From: Sphingomonadaceae bacterium | GTDB lineage: Bacteria > Pseudomonadota > Alphaproteobacteria > Sphingomonadales > Sphingomonadaceae | NCBI GenBank assembly: GCA_024236195.1 | Contig: JACKKZ010000002.1 | Coordinates: forward strand, 186,001 to 250,000 | DNA: 64,000 bases | Direction of reading: 5' to 3' | Shown: positions 1 through 8,712 of the stretch, piece after piece | Position numbering within the stretch: the first letter of the stretch is position 1 | How the letters are laid out: the number at the start of each line of letters is the position of its first letter | Position numbers and translations under genes: made by a program | Notes under the pieces: generated by a model | Told to the model about the DNA's origin: nothing | Databases searched by the model: none | The model's input: only the letters and a program-made list of their open reading frames with translations

Positions 1-2
1 AG

Positions 3-743
3 GGCTGGGACGGCTCCGTCCTGCCCGGAACGGTTTCGGAGACGGCAGCGCAGATAACTGAACTGGGTGGCAAGGGCATCCCGGTAGTGTGCGACCATGG
101 CGACGATGCCCAGGTGGCCAAGCTGTTCGAACAGATCATGGACGAACAGGGCCGGCTCGACATGCTGGTCAACAATGCCGCCTATATGCACCATCAGCTA
201 ATCGAGAAGCTGCCATTTTGGGAAAAGGAGCTGGAAGCCGTCAATATCCTCGATGTCGGGCTGCGCTCTGCCTATGTCGCCAGCTGGCATGCAGCCAAGA
301 TCATGGTCCCGCAAGGCAGCGGGCTGATCGGTTTTACCTCCAGCTTTGGCGCAACCTGCTATATGCACGGCCCCGCCTATGGCGCGCAAAAGGCCGGGAT
401 CGACAAGCTGGCGCATGACATGGAGCATGATCTGCGCGGCACCGGTGTGGTGGCTGTATCCATCTGGCTGGGCCCGCAGATTACCGAACGGTCCGAAATC
501 GCGCGCAAGACCAATCCGGAACAGTACGAACAATTCATCGCCATGGCCGAGAACCCGGAATTCACCGGGCATATACTCGATGCCATCGACAAGGCGCCCA
601 ACCGGGATGAATTGTCCGGCCAGACGCTGATCGGCGCGGAAATCGCGCTTGAACTGGGCATCCAGGACCGCGGGAATGACCGGCCCTCGCATCGCGAAAT
701 GCTGGGCAATCCGCGCGAGAAGAACCCGGCGGCGATCTACTGA
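3..743 (+). CDS. SDR family oxidoreductase (5' end outside window)
   Basis: Short-chain dehydrogenase/reductase, expected to oxidise or reduce a hydroxyl/keto group with NAD(P). The reading frame is open to the left edge, so the Rossmann glycine motif and the start are missing. The visible part keeps the VNNAA segment after strand beta-4, the TSS serine region and the catalytic tyrosine/lysine as YGAQK. The order of these motifs resembles DHRS1-type SDRs. A GTG at 87 is an internal codon, because the frame continues upstream with SDR-like sequence. The stop lies one base before the ATG of the acyl-CoA ligase, so the two are probably one operon. The substrate cannot be told. Confidence 0.85.
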   Translation, partial: GWDGSVLPGTVSETAAQITELGGKGIPVVCDHGDDAQVAKLFEQIMDEQGRLDMLVNNAAYMHHQLIEKLPFWEKELEAVNILDVGLRSAYVASWHAAKIMVPQGSGLIGFTSSFGATCYMHGPAYGAQKAGIDKLAHDMEHDLRGTGVVAVSIWLGPQITERSEIARKTNPEQYEQFIAMAENPEFTGHILDAIDKAPNRDELSGQTLIGAEIALELGIQDRGNDRPSHREMLGNPREKNPAAIY

Positions 744-744
744 C

Positions 745-2397
745 ATGACCGACCAGCTTGACCCCTACCTGCTGAAGGCCGCCGCGCCGGGCACGATCTT
801 CGAGATCGGCGAGCGCGACGGTTTGCGCCAGTTCGTCAACGCCCCGATGGATCTGAGCGCCATGATCGAGACCGCCCGGCGCCATGGCGAGCGGACCTTC
901 ATCGTCGAAGGGGACCGGCGGGTCAGCTACGCACAATTGTTCGACTGGCGGGACCGGATGGTACCGCTGCTGAAGATCGCCAAAGGCGACCGGGTCGGCA
1001 TCTGCATGCGCAACCGGGCAGAGTGGATCATCGCCTTCCTCGCGGTCATAAGGGCAGGCGGGGTTGCGGTCTTGTTCAACAGCCGCGGCGCACCGGACGA
1101 ACTGGCCGCGATGGTAGCAGAGGCCACCCCCGCACTGGTGATCGCCGATAGCGAGCGCGCGGCAAAGCTGACTGAAGGTGGCTATGCTGGCCGCCTGATC
1201 GACCTGACCGGGCCGGAAGCTGCCGCTGCACAGGCAAAGGACCTGCCCCCGGCGCAAGATTTCCCGGCCATCGCGCCGGATGACCCCTGCACAATCCTGT
1301 TTACTTCCGGCACCACAGGCAGGCCCAAAGGTGCGGTACTGACCCATCGCAGCCTCATTACCGGCCTGCTTTCGGTGCAGATGTCAGGGCTGATGATCCT
1401 TCACAAGATTGCCGATGATTATGGCATTTCGGCCGAACAATTGATGCAGCAATTGCCCCAGCAGGCAGTGATGCTGGTGTTCCCGTTGTTCCATATTTCA
1501 GGGCTCGGATCGGCCTTCCTTTCCCCGCTGTTTTCCGGCCACAAGATCGTGATGATGCGCCGCTGGGATGCGCAAGAGGCGATGCGGCTGGTCGAAGCGG
1601 AAAAGGTAACGATGATCTCCGGCGTGCCCACGATGATGTGGGACATGCTCAATTCGCCTGCATTCCCCACTGCCGATCTTTCCAGCCTGACCAATATCGG
1701 GATCGGCGGACAGGCGACGCCTGTGCGGCTGGTTGAAGCGATCAATGCCGGGATCCCCAGCGCGGCCATCGGTACCGGCTATGGCATGACCGAATGCTCC
1801 GGCTCGGTCGCCCAATCGGTCGGCGGCGATTTCGTGCGCAAGCCTGCCTCTGCCGGGCGCGTCCTGCCCATGGTGGAGATGGCCATCCGCGGCCCCGATG
1901 GCCAAGAACTGCCACAAGGAGAGGCGGGCGAAATTACGGTGCGCGGGGCAATGGTGATGCAGGGTTATTGGAACCGGCCTGAAGAAACTGCCCAGATCCT
2001 CTCCCCCGATGGCTGGCTGACTACAGGCGATGTCGGCTATATCGACGAGGAAGGCTATGTCTTCATCATCGACCGCAAGAAAGACATGGTGATCTCCTCC
2101 GGCGAGAACATCTATTGCGCCGAGGTAGAACGCGTCATCACCGAAATGCACGGCATCCACGAATGCGCCACTTTCGGCCTGCCCGACGAAAGGCTGGGCG
2201 AGAAGCTGGTCGCAGTGGTGCGGGCAGATGGCGTGTCTGCAAACGATATTGCCGCCGAAGTGAGCGCAAAACTCGCCAGCTATAAGGCACCGGCTGAAAT
2301 CGCCTTTACCGCTGAACACATGCCCCGCACCGCCACTGGCAAGGTTGACAAGCGTGCCCTGAAAGCACGCTGGCCCGAACTGATTGGAGAAAAATAG
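745..2397 (+). CDS. Class I adenylate-forming enzyme (fatty-acyl / aryl-CoA ligase)
   Basis: Activates a carboxylic acid with ATP and transfers it to coenzyme A. At 550 residues it has the usual length. The AMP-binding P-loop TSGTTGRPKG is near residues 187-196, GYGMTE follows in the middle, and the TGDVGYID and DRKKDM hinge motifs come before the C-terminal lid, which ends in PRTATGKVDKRAL with the catalytic lysine. The ATG at 745 is chosen over an upstream in-frame codon at 649 because that one lies inside the preceding SDR. The gene is packed between an SDR and an amidohydrolase-like protein. The acid is unknown; a steroid side-chain or aromatic acid would suit the neighbourhood. Confidence 0.9.
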   Translation: MTDQLDPYLLKAAAPGTIFEIGERDGLRQFVNAPMDLSAMIETARRHGERTFIVEGDRRVSYAQLFDWRDRMVPLLKIAKGDRVGICMRNRAEWIIAFLAVIRAGGVAVLFNSRGAPDELAAMVAEATPALVIADSERAAKLTEGGYAGRLIDLTGPEAAAAQAKDLPPAQDFPAIAPDDPCTILFTSGTTGRPKGAVLTHRSLITGLLSVQMSGLMILHKIADDYGISAEQLMQQLPQQAVMLVFPLFHISGLGSAFLSPLFSGHKIVMMRRWDAQEAMRLVEAEKVTMISGVPTMMWDMLNSPAFPTADLSSLTNIGIGGQATPVRLVEAINAGIPSAAIGTGYGMTECSGSVAQSVGGDFVRKPASAGRVLPMVEMAIRGPDGQELPQGEAGEITVRGAMVMQGYWNRPEETAQILSPDGWLTTGDVGYIDEEGYVFIIDRKKDMVISSGENIYCAEVERVITEMHGIHECATFGLPDERLGEKLVAVVRADGVSANDIAAEVSAKLASYKAPAEIAFTAEHMPRTATGKVDKRALKARWPELIGEK

Positions 2398-2398
2398 A

Positions 2399-3265
2399 AT
2401 GGCCTATCCCAAGGATATTGGCGTGATCGACTGCATGCTTGGCATTCCCGAAGCAGAAGACCGCTCGGAATGGTTTGCCGCCTTTCGTCCGCTGATCAAG
2501 GACCAGCAGACGCTGCAGCAATTCGCGATGCCAGCGCAATATATGTTCAAGGATATTCCCACCTCGGGCGCACAGGATGATTTCATCATCTGGACGGTTG
2601 AGCAGATGGACCGGTTCAACATCGACAAGGCGCTGGTCGGGTGGAATGACAATGACACCTCGCGCCGCGCCAAGGAAATGTATGGCGACCGTTTCTTCTT
2701 CGATCTGCCCTGCGATCCCAATCGCGGGATGGAAGAGGTAAAACGCATCCGCCGAATCCACGAAGAAGTCGGCCTGTCGGCGATCAGCGTTTTCCCGGCC
2801 GGCACGCTGCCGCAGGTACCGATCAACCACAAATATATGTTCCCGCTCTACACTGTGGCGTCGGAACTGGGCCTGCCCGTCTGCCTCAATGTCGGCATTC
2901 CCGGCCCGCGCATCCCTATGGAAACCCAGAAGGTCGAGCATCTCGACGAGGTCTGCTGGTTCTTCCCTGACCTCAAGATCGTGATGCGCCATGGTGCGGA
3001 ACCGTGGGAAGCACTGGCGGTGAAGCTGATGCTCAAATGGCCGAACCTCTATTATTCGACCAGCGCCTTCGCCCCCAAACATTATCCCAAGGCGATCATC
3101 GATTATGCCAATACGCGCGGGAGCGAGAAGATCATCTATGCCGGCTATTTCCCCATGGGGCTGAGCCTTGACCGGATATTTTCCGACATGGAGAATGTCC
3201 CCTTCAAGGAAGATGTCTGGCCAAAATTCCTTAGAGAAAACGCCGTCAAGGTGTTCGGACTGTAG
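2399..3265 (+). CDS. Amidohydrolase_2-fold protein with degenerate metal site
   Basis: This 288-residue protein follows the Amidohydro_2 TIM-barrel pattern (LinY/decarboxylase-like relatives): the segment with HLDEV, then DLKIVMRHG, the tyrosine-rich TSAFAP strand and a terminal ENAVKVFGL helix. The N-terminal HxH metal motif is replaced by DCML, the mid-barrel histidine reads LNVG, and the final acidic ligand expected after the FG motif reads YAGYFP. Only the histidine of MRHGAEPW is obviously kept. It may be a lyase or isomerase without the usual zinc, or a structural partner. The start is the ATG one base after the ligase stop; an ATG at 2384 overlaps that gene. Confidence 0.75.
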   Translation: MAYPKDIGVIDCMLGIPEAEDRSEWFAAFRPLIKDQQTLQQFAMPAQYMFKDIPTSGAQDDFIIWTVEQMDRFNIDKALVGWNDNDTSRRAKEMYGDRFFFDLPCDPNRGMEEVKRIRRIHEEVGLSAISVFPAGTLPQVPINHKYMFPLYTVASELGLPVCLNVGIPGPRIPMETQKVEHLDEVCWFFPDLKIVMRHGAEPWEALAVKLMLKWPNLYYSTSAFAPKHYPKAIIDYANTRGSEKIIYAGYFPMGLSLDRIFSDMENVPFKEDVWPKFLRENAVKVFGL

Positions 3266-3375
3266 GGAGAACGGAGCCGGGAAGTCTGCTCCATTCTTCA
3301 ACCACCGGGTGCAAGAGACAACCCCTTCACCCGGTGCCCGCAACACAGGCGGGCACATATGCAAGGAGAGCGATC

Positions 3376-4500
3376 ATGTCGGATAATGAACAGAAAGCAG
3401 CCAATGATGCCCGCACGGCCCCGGTTGCCGTGTGGCAGATCCTGGAAAAGCTCAAGGGGCAGGACCTGGTTGACTGGCGCGTTGCCGAAGTCACCAACCG
3501 CACTTCCATCAAGGAACGCAACCTTGATATCGGCTATCCTTTTGGCTGGTATGCAGTCGAACCGGACGATTTCATCGAGGCAGGGCAAGTGAAGCCTGCC
3601 CGCTATTTCGGCAAGGATCTGGCGGTATGGCGCGGCGAAGATGGCAAGGTCCGGATTATTGACGCCTATTGCAAACATCTGGGCGCGCATATGGGCTATG
3701 GCGGCAAGGTCCATGGCAATTTGCTGGAATGCCCGTTCCACGCCTGGCGCTATGACGGTGAAGAAGGGAATGTGAAGGAAATCCCCTATGCCCGGGTCAT
3801 CCCGCCGCAGGTGAAGCGCCGTTGCACCAGCACCTACCCGACCACTGAAGCCAATGGCTGGATCTGGATGTGGTACCACCCCGAAGGCATTGACCCGCTA
3901 TGGGAAGTTGCCGTGCATGAAGAAGTCGGGAACCCCGAATGGACTGACTATGAAATGCACGAATGGATGGTCTATGGATCAATCCAGAACATGGCCGAAA
4001 ACGGCGTGGACGTGGCCCATTTCAAATATATCCATGGCACCGCCGATGTTCCCGCCGCAGAACTGCGCTGGGGCGAATGGGGCCGGGGGGCCGATGTGCG
4101 CGCAAAGATGGGCACTCCCAGCGGCGTGGTCGACGGGCTGATTTCCTATGACACCATGGGTCCCGGCCAGAGCTGGGTCAAATTCCATGGCATTTCGGAA
4201 ACGCTGCTGGTCGCCAGCATTGTCCCGGTGGAAGAGGACGTGCTGCGGGTCCGCTATGGCTTCACCCAGCCGCGCGCCGAAGTGGAAGGCGCAGGCGCCG
4301 GTCTCGCCAAGGCGCTGATCCGCGATATCTGCAAGCAGCTGGACCAGGACAAAGTCGTCTGGGATCGCCAGAAATACGAACCCAACCCGATCATCTGCGA
4401 CGGCGACGGGCCCATCCCGCAATTCCGCAAATTCTATTCCCGCTATTATGTGGGCGAAGGCGGAACGCCCGGCTCGGCCCGGCTGGAGGCAGCCGAGTGA
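3376..4500 (+). CDS. Rieske [2Fe-2S] oxygenase, KshA-like
   Basis: Terminal oxygenase of a Rieske non-haem iron monooxygenase, 374 residues. The Rieske cluster is bound by C99-K-H101 and C119-PF-H122. The mononuclear iron site follows as NGVDVAHFKYIH near residues 209-220, a spacing typical of 3-ketosteroid 9alpha-hydroxylase (KshA) and related alicyclic oxygenases rather than benzoate-type dioxygenases. It needs a separate ferredoxin/reductase (KshB-like), which is not encoded beside it. The start is the ATG at 3376 behind an AAGGAG ribosome site; an upstream in-frame codon at 3334 has none. The 3' end overlaps the amidase start by four bases, so the two are translationally coupled. Confidence 0.87.
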   Translation: MSDNEQKAANDARTAPVAVWQILEKLKGQDLVDWRVAEVTNRTSIKERNLDIGYPFGWYAVEPDDFIEAGQVKPARYFGKDLAVWRGEDGKVRIIDAYCKHLGAHMGYGGKVHGNLLECPFHAWRYDGEEGNVKEIPYARVIPPQVKRRCTSTYPTTEANGWIWMWYHPEGIDPLWEVAVHEEVGNPEWTDYEMHEWMVYGSIQNMAENGVDVAHFKYIHGTADVPAAELRWGEWGRGADVRAKMGTPSGVVDGLISYDTMGPGQSWVKFHGISETLLVASIVPVEEDVLRVRYGFTQPRAEVEGAGAGLAKALIRDICKQLDQDKVVWDRQKYEPNPIICDGDGPIPQFRKFYSRYYVGEGGTPGSARLEAAE

Positions 4501-6008
4501 GCCTGACCCGCAGGACAGTGCTGGCAGCGGGCGCGGCGGCAATCGCCGCGCCCGCCATCGCCCGCTCGGCAAATCCCGTCGGCAGTCCGCTCGACACACA
4601 TGACGCGCTGGGGCTCGCCAAGCTGGTGCGCAAGCGCAAGGTCTCTCCGACGGAATTGCTCGAAGATGCGATCCGGCGCGCAGAGGCCATGGATGCGCGC
4701 TTTAATTTTATGGCCCAGCGCCATTATGATTTCGGGCGCAAGGCGATCGATGCCGGGCTGCCGCAGGGACCCTTCACTGGTGTCCCCTGGCTGCTCAAGG
4801 ACCTGCACACCTATATCGCAGGCGAAGTCACCGAGAATGGCAGCCGCCTCTACAAGGGCTATCGCTCGCAAGTGACAAGTGAGCTGGTGAAGCGATACCA
4901 GCGCGCAGGTTTCGTGATTTTCGGCAAGACAACTTCGCCCGAATTCGGGCTGACCGGGACCACAGAGAGCACCATTTACGGAGCGACCCGCAACCCTTGG
5001 GACCCCACCCGCATTGCGGGCGGCTCTTCAGGCGGCGCGGCGGCGGCGATTGCGGCGGGCGTTATCCCGGCTGCCCATGCCAGCGATGGCGGCGGTTCGA
5101 TCCGTATCCCGGCATCCTGCTGCGGCTTGTTCGGGCTGAAACCCAGCCGCGGGCGTGTGCCGATGGGGCCGCTGCGTACAGAAGGCTGGGGCGGAATGTC
5201 CACCAACCACGCCATCAGCCGCAGCGTGCGCGACAGCGCGGCGATCCTCGATGCCAGCTGGGGGCCGGAAGCCGGTTCCCGCTACAGCGCCCCGCCCCCG
5301 CGCGATGGCAGCTTTCTAGACCAGGTTACCCGCAAGCCCGGTCAATTGCGCATCGCCCTGATGCTGGAGGCACCGACAAAGGCGCCAGTTGACCCGGAAT
5401 GTATCGCCGCTGTGCGCGAAGCGGCTGCGCTGTGCGAAAGTCTCGGCCATGTGGTGGAAGAAGCCGCGCCCAAGCTGGACGCTGCGCAACTGGCCTTTGC
5501 CAGCTTTGCCACCACTGCTCCCTCGCTCGCCGCCGACGCGATGGATCGGGCCAAGCTGCTCGGCATCGAACTTGGTCCGGATGTGCTCGAACCGATGACA
5601 CTGGGATTCATCGGCTATGCCAAGCAGTTCAGCGCGATGGATGCAGCGCGGGCCAATGCGGTCTTCCAGACCGCTGCTGTCACCATGGCGCAATTCATGG
5701 AGCGCTATGATCTGGTCCTGACGCCCACGGTTGCTTCACCTCCGGTTGAACTGGGCTGGATCAGCCTGACCCCCGGCGTAAGCTTTCAGGAATGGGGCGA
5801 GCGTGCGGCTGGCTTCACACCGTTCACGCAGATCGCCAACCAGACCGGACAACCTGCCATGTCGGTGCCGCTGGGCATGTCGAGCAAGGGCTTGCCCATC
5901 GGTGTGCATTTCATCGGGCGCTACGGCGCGGAGGATACGCTGCTGCGCCTTGCCGGACAGCTTGAACGCGCCGCCCCTTGGGACAAGACAAGGCCGAAGC
6001 TGGATTAA
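4497..6008 (+). CDS. Amidase-signature family hydrolase, Tat-exported
   Basis: Serine amidase of 503 residues that should cleave a carboxamide or N-acyl bond. The Lys-cisSer-Ser triad is visible as K101 (PWLLKDLHT), S177 (GGSSGG) and S201 (DGGGSIRIP), with the normal 24-residue spacing between the serines. The N-terminus TRRTVLAAG followed by an alanine-rich stretch is a twin-arginine signal, so the enzyme is probably periplasmic. The start is GTG, overlapping the last codons of the Rieske oxygenase (GTGA). An exported amidase next to exported sulfatases suggests that conjugated substrates are trimmed before or during uptake; this is inference. Confidence 0.9.
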   Translation: MSLTRRTVLAAGAAAIAAPAIARSANPVGSPLDTHDALGLAKLVRKRKVSPTELLEDAIRRAEAMDARFNFMAQRHYDFGRKAIDAGLPQGPFTGVPWLLKDLHTYIAGEVTENGSRLYKGYRSQVTSELVKRYQRAGFVIFGKTTSPEFGLTGTTESTIYGATRNPWDPTRIAGGSSGGAAAAIAAGVIPAAHASDGGGSIRIPASCCGLFGLKPSRGRVPMGPLRTEGWGGMSTNHAISRSVRDSAAILDASWGPEAGSRYSAPPPRDGSFLDQVTRKPGQLRIALMLEAPTKAPVDPECIAAVREAAALCESLGHVVEEAAPKLDAAQLAFASFATTAPSLAADAMDRAKLLGIELGPDVLEPMTLGFIGYAKQFSAMDAARANAVFQTAAVTMAQFMERYDLVLTPTVASPPVELGWISLTPGVSFQEWGERAAGFTPFTQIANQTGQPAMSVPLGMSSKGLPIGVHFIGRYGAEDTLLRLAGQLERAAPWDKTRPKLD

Positions 6009-6034
6009 CCGGCAAGGCCAAAACGGGAGAGAAG

Positions 6035-6328
6035 ATGATGATCGAAACAATTGCACCCTGGCTGGGACTGCTTGGCCTGATCGGGCTGGCCGGATTGGCA
6101 GGGATCAAGCACCCGGTGGAGAAAGGCCGCGCAGGCGGGGCCATCCGCTTGCTGGGGCTGGTCGGCCTGCTTGGCTTTACCGGTTTCTGGATCGAAGGCG
6201 GCGGTGCCGCAGGTGCCTTTGGCGCAATTGGGTTGTGGAACCACCAGAATCCGAAACTCGCCAATTGGGGCAAGCTGGGCTGGCTGGGAGTGGTAGGCCT
6301 GCCCTTCATCGCGGCACATTTCGCCTGA
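6035..6328 (+). CDS. Small integral membrane protein, unknown function
   Basis: A 97-residue protein rich in Leu/Gly/Ala, with hydrophobic segments near residues 5-22, 33-55 and 78-95 and a short loop with WNHQNPK. No family was recognised. An AACGGGAGAG ribosome site precedes two adjacent ATG codons (6035 and 6038), and either could be used. It lies 26 bases after the amidase stop and before the first sulfatase, so it may assist export or transport of the pathway substrate; that is only a guess from position. Confidence 0.6.
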   Translation: MMIETIAPWLGLLGLIGLAGLAGIKHPVEKGRAGGAIRLLGLVGLLGFTGFWIEGGGAAGAFGAIGLWNHQNPKLANWGKLGWLGVVGLPFIAAHFA

Positions 6329-6398
6329 CAGGGTACAATGCGACGGGTCGCCACCGGGCTCGTCCGCAAGATGCGCAACGACGTGTCAAGGGGGAGAG

Positions 6399-8693
6399 AT
6401 GATCATGGGCCTTATCCGCAACAGTGCCATCCTCGCACTGGTCAGCACAATGCTCGTCCCGCTGTCGCCGGGCGGGCAGTCCTCAGCGCTGGCGCAAGCG
6501 GAACCCGCCAGCCAGCAGCAGCAACAGCGCCCCAATGTGCTGGTGTGGATGATGGACGATGTCGGCTTTGCCCAATTATCCAGCTTTGGCGGACTGGTGG
6601 ATACGCCCAATATCGACCGGGTGGCGCGCATGGGGCTGCGGTACGAGAATTATCGCACTGCCCCCATGTGCTCGCCCGCGCGCGCTTCCTTCCTTACCGG
6701 GCGCATGCCGCACACCGTGCATATGGGCGGCCATGCGCTGCAATCCTTCCCCTACCCCGGCTATGACGCCAGGGTTCCGGCAGAAGCCGGCACAATCGCG
6801 GAGAATTTGCGTCAGGCTGGCTATGCCACTTTCGCCGTGGGCAAGTGGGACCATTTCCCCGGCCCCGATGCCTCCCCTGTCGGGCCCTTCACCTATTGGC
6901 CGCTGGGGCAGGGATTTGAACGCTTCTATGGCTTCCTTGCAGCAGATACCGACAATTTCCATCCGACACTGGTACGCGACAATCAGCCGATCGCTGCGCC
7001 ACATGATCCCGATTACCATCTGAGCGCGGATATGGCCGACCAGGCCATTTCCATGATCCGCACCCGCGATGCCACACCTGCGGGCAAGCGCCCCTTCTTC
7101 CTCTATTGGGCAACCGGGGCCGCCCATGCCCCCCACCACGCACCGCAAGCCTGGATCGACCGCTACAAGGGGCGCTTCGACATGGGCTGGGACAAGGCGC
7201 GCCAGCAGATCCTCCGGCAACAGCTTGCAGCCGGGGTCGTACCCAAAGGGACGAAACTTGCGCCCCGCCCCGACGCCATGCCCGCATGGGACAGTCTCTC
7301 TGCCAAGCAGAAGCAGCTTTATTCACGCCAGATGGAGGCATTTGCGGCATCGCTCTCCTATGCCGATGCGCAATTCGGCCGGGTCCTCGATGAACTGGAC
7401 GCGCGCGGCGAACTCGACAATACGATCATCATCGTCGTGTCTGACAATGGTGCCAGCGCGGAGGGCGGACCCAACGGGGCCCTGACCGAAGCCTATATCG
7501 GCAACGAAACCCCGGTCAGCTTCGACGACAACTACGCCTTCCTCGATGACTGGGGCGGCCCGCGCACGCATCCGCATTACAGCCTCGGCTGGGCCATCGC
7601 CGGCAACACGCCCAATCGCTATTTCAAGCAAACCGCGCATGATGGCGGAATCCATGTCCCGCTAATTGTCGCCTGGCCCAAAGGCATCGCCGCACATGGT
7701 GAAGCGCGCCGCCAGTTCGTCCATGTCAGCGATATCGCGCCGACCCTTCTGGACCTCACCGGTGTAACCCCGGCAAGCTTCGTCAACGATGTGCGCCAGA
7801 GTCCGATGGAAGGGCGCAGCTTCAGGCTCACGCTCGACAGCGCAGGCACATTGCGTGACGGGCGCGCCCAATATTCCGAGCTGTGGGGCAACAAGAGCCT
7901 GTGGGAAGGCGGCTGGACCATCGTTACCAGCCACCGCATGCAGACCTGGGAAGCAGCACAAAATGCCGGGCAACCCTTCGATGAGCCGTGGGAGCTCTAT
8001 GATGTTGCCAGCGACCCCGGCCAGACCACCGATCTTGCCGCGAAATATCCCGACCGTGTCGCTGCGATGAGCAAGGAATGGCAGCAGCAAGCGGAACGCC
8101 ACAATGTCCTGCCGCAGCACAATGTCGGTGAAAACACCCCCGAACTGGCCCGGCAATTCATGCAGATGATGCAGTTCATGAAGGGCAAGTGGAGCTATTC
8201 CAACCCGGTCACCAATGTGCCCTTCGTGCTGGCACCGCCGGTCAATTTCCTGCCTTTCACCGTGACATCGAAGCTGGTTCTGCCCGAAGGCCAAGCGAAT
8301 GGCCCGGTCTTCGCCTATGGCGGGCAATTGCCGGGGATGGGGCTCTATCTCGAAGACAGCAAGCCGGTGTTCCTGTTCAATGCCATCAATGGCCAGAAAT
8401 ACCGGATCGCGGCACAGGATGCGCTTCCCGCGGGAGCAAGCGAGATTACGGTCAAACTCTCACGCGGCAAGCTGGATGCCACCAACCGGGCAGACTGGAC
8501 CATCACCATCAGTGCCAATGGCAAGCAGGTAGCGCAGGATGTGATCCATATCGAAATGCCGCGCATGATGGGCATTTCGGCCACGTTTGAAGTGGGGAAC
8601 GATATGGGTGACCCAGTGCTGGAAGGCTATCCGGCAGGCAGGCCAATCAACGCGAAGATCGACAATGTGACCTTCGATTTCCTTGCGCGCTAG
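6399..8693 (+). CDS. Arylsulfatase-family sulfatase, exported (sulfatase 1)
   Basis: Type I sulfatase of 764 residues that hydrolyses a sulfate ester. The signature CSPARASFLTGR begins at C91, which must be oxidised to formylglycine. The calcium ligands D53-D54 (MMDD) and the later DNGAS motif are present. An N-terminal hydrophobic stretch ending near ALAQA is a likely signal peptide, so the enzyme is periplasmic or secreted. Beyond the catalytic domain there is a long C-terminal beta-rich region of about 170 residues, also seen in the next gene. GGGGAGAG precedes the start. The substrate is unknown; the family covers steroid, aryl and carbohydrate sulfates. Confidence 0.92.
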   Translation: MIMGLIRNSAILALVSTMLVPLSPGGQSSALAQAEPASQQQQQRPNVLVWMMDDVGFAQLSSFGGLVDTPNIDRVARMGLRYENYRTAPMCSPARASFLTGRMPHTVHMGGHALQSFPYPGYDARVPAEAGTIAENLRQAGYATFAVGKWDHFPGPDASPVGPFTYWPLGQGFERFYGFLAADTDNFHPTLVRDNQPIAAPHDPDYHLSADMADQAISMIRTRDATPAGKRPFFLYWATGAAHAPHHAPQAWIDRYKGRFDMGWDKARQQILRQQLAAGVVPKGTKLAPRPDAMPAWDSLSAKQKQLYSRQMEAFAASLSYADAQFGRVLDELDARGELDNTIIIVVSDNGASAEGGPNGALTEAYIGNETPVSFDDNYAFLDDWGGPRTHPHYSLGWAIAGNTPNRYFKQTAHDGGIHVPLIVAWPKGIAAHGEARRQFVHVSDIAPTLLDLTGVTPASFVNDVRQSPMEGRSFRLTLDSAGTLRDGRAQYSELWGNKSLWEGGWTIVTSHRMQTWEAAQNAGQPFDEPWELYDVASDPGQTTDLAAKYPDRVAAMSKEWQQQAERHNVLPQHNVGENTPELARQFMQMMQFMKGKWSYSNPVTNVPFVLAPPVNFLPFTVTSKLVLPEGQANGPVFAYGGQLPGMGLYLEDSKPVFLFNAINGQKYRIAAQDALPAGASEITVKLSRGKLDATNRADWTITISANGKQVAQDVIHIEMPRMMGISATFEVGNDMGDPVLEGYPAGRPINAKIDNVTFDFLAR

Positions 8694-8712
8694 ATTCAGA
8701 AGGGAACGGCAG

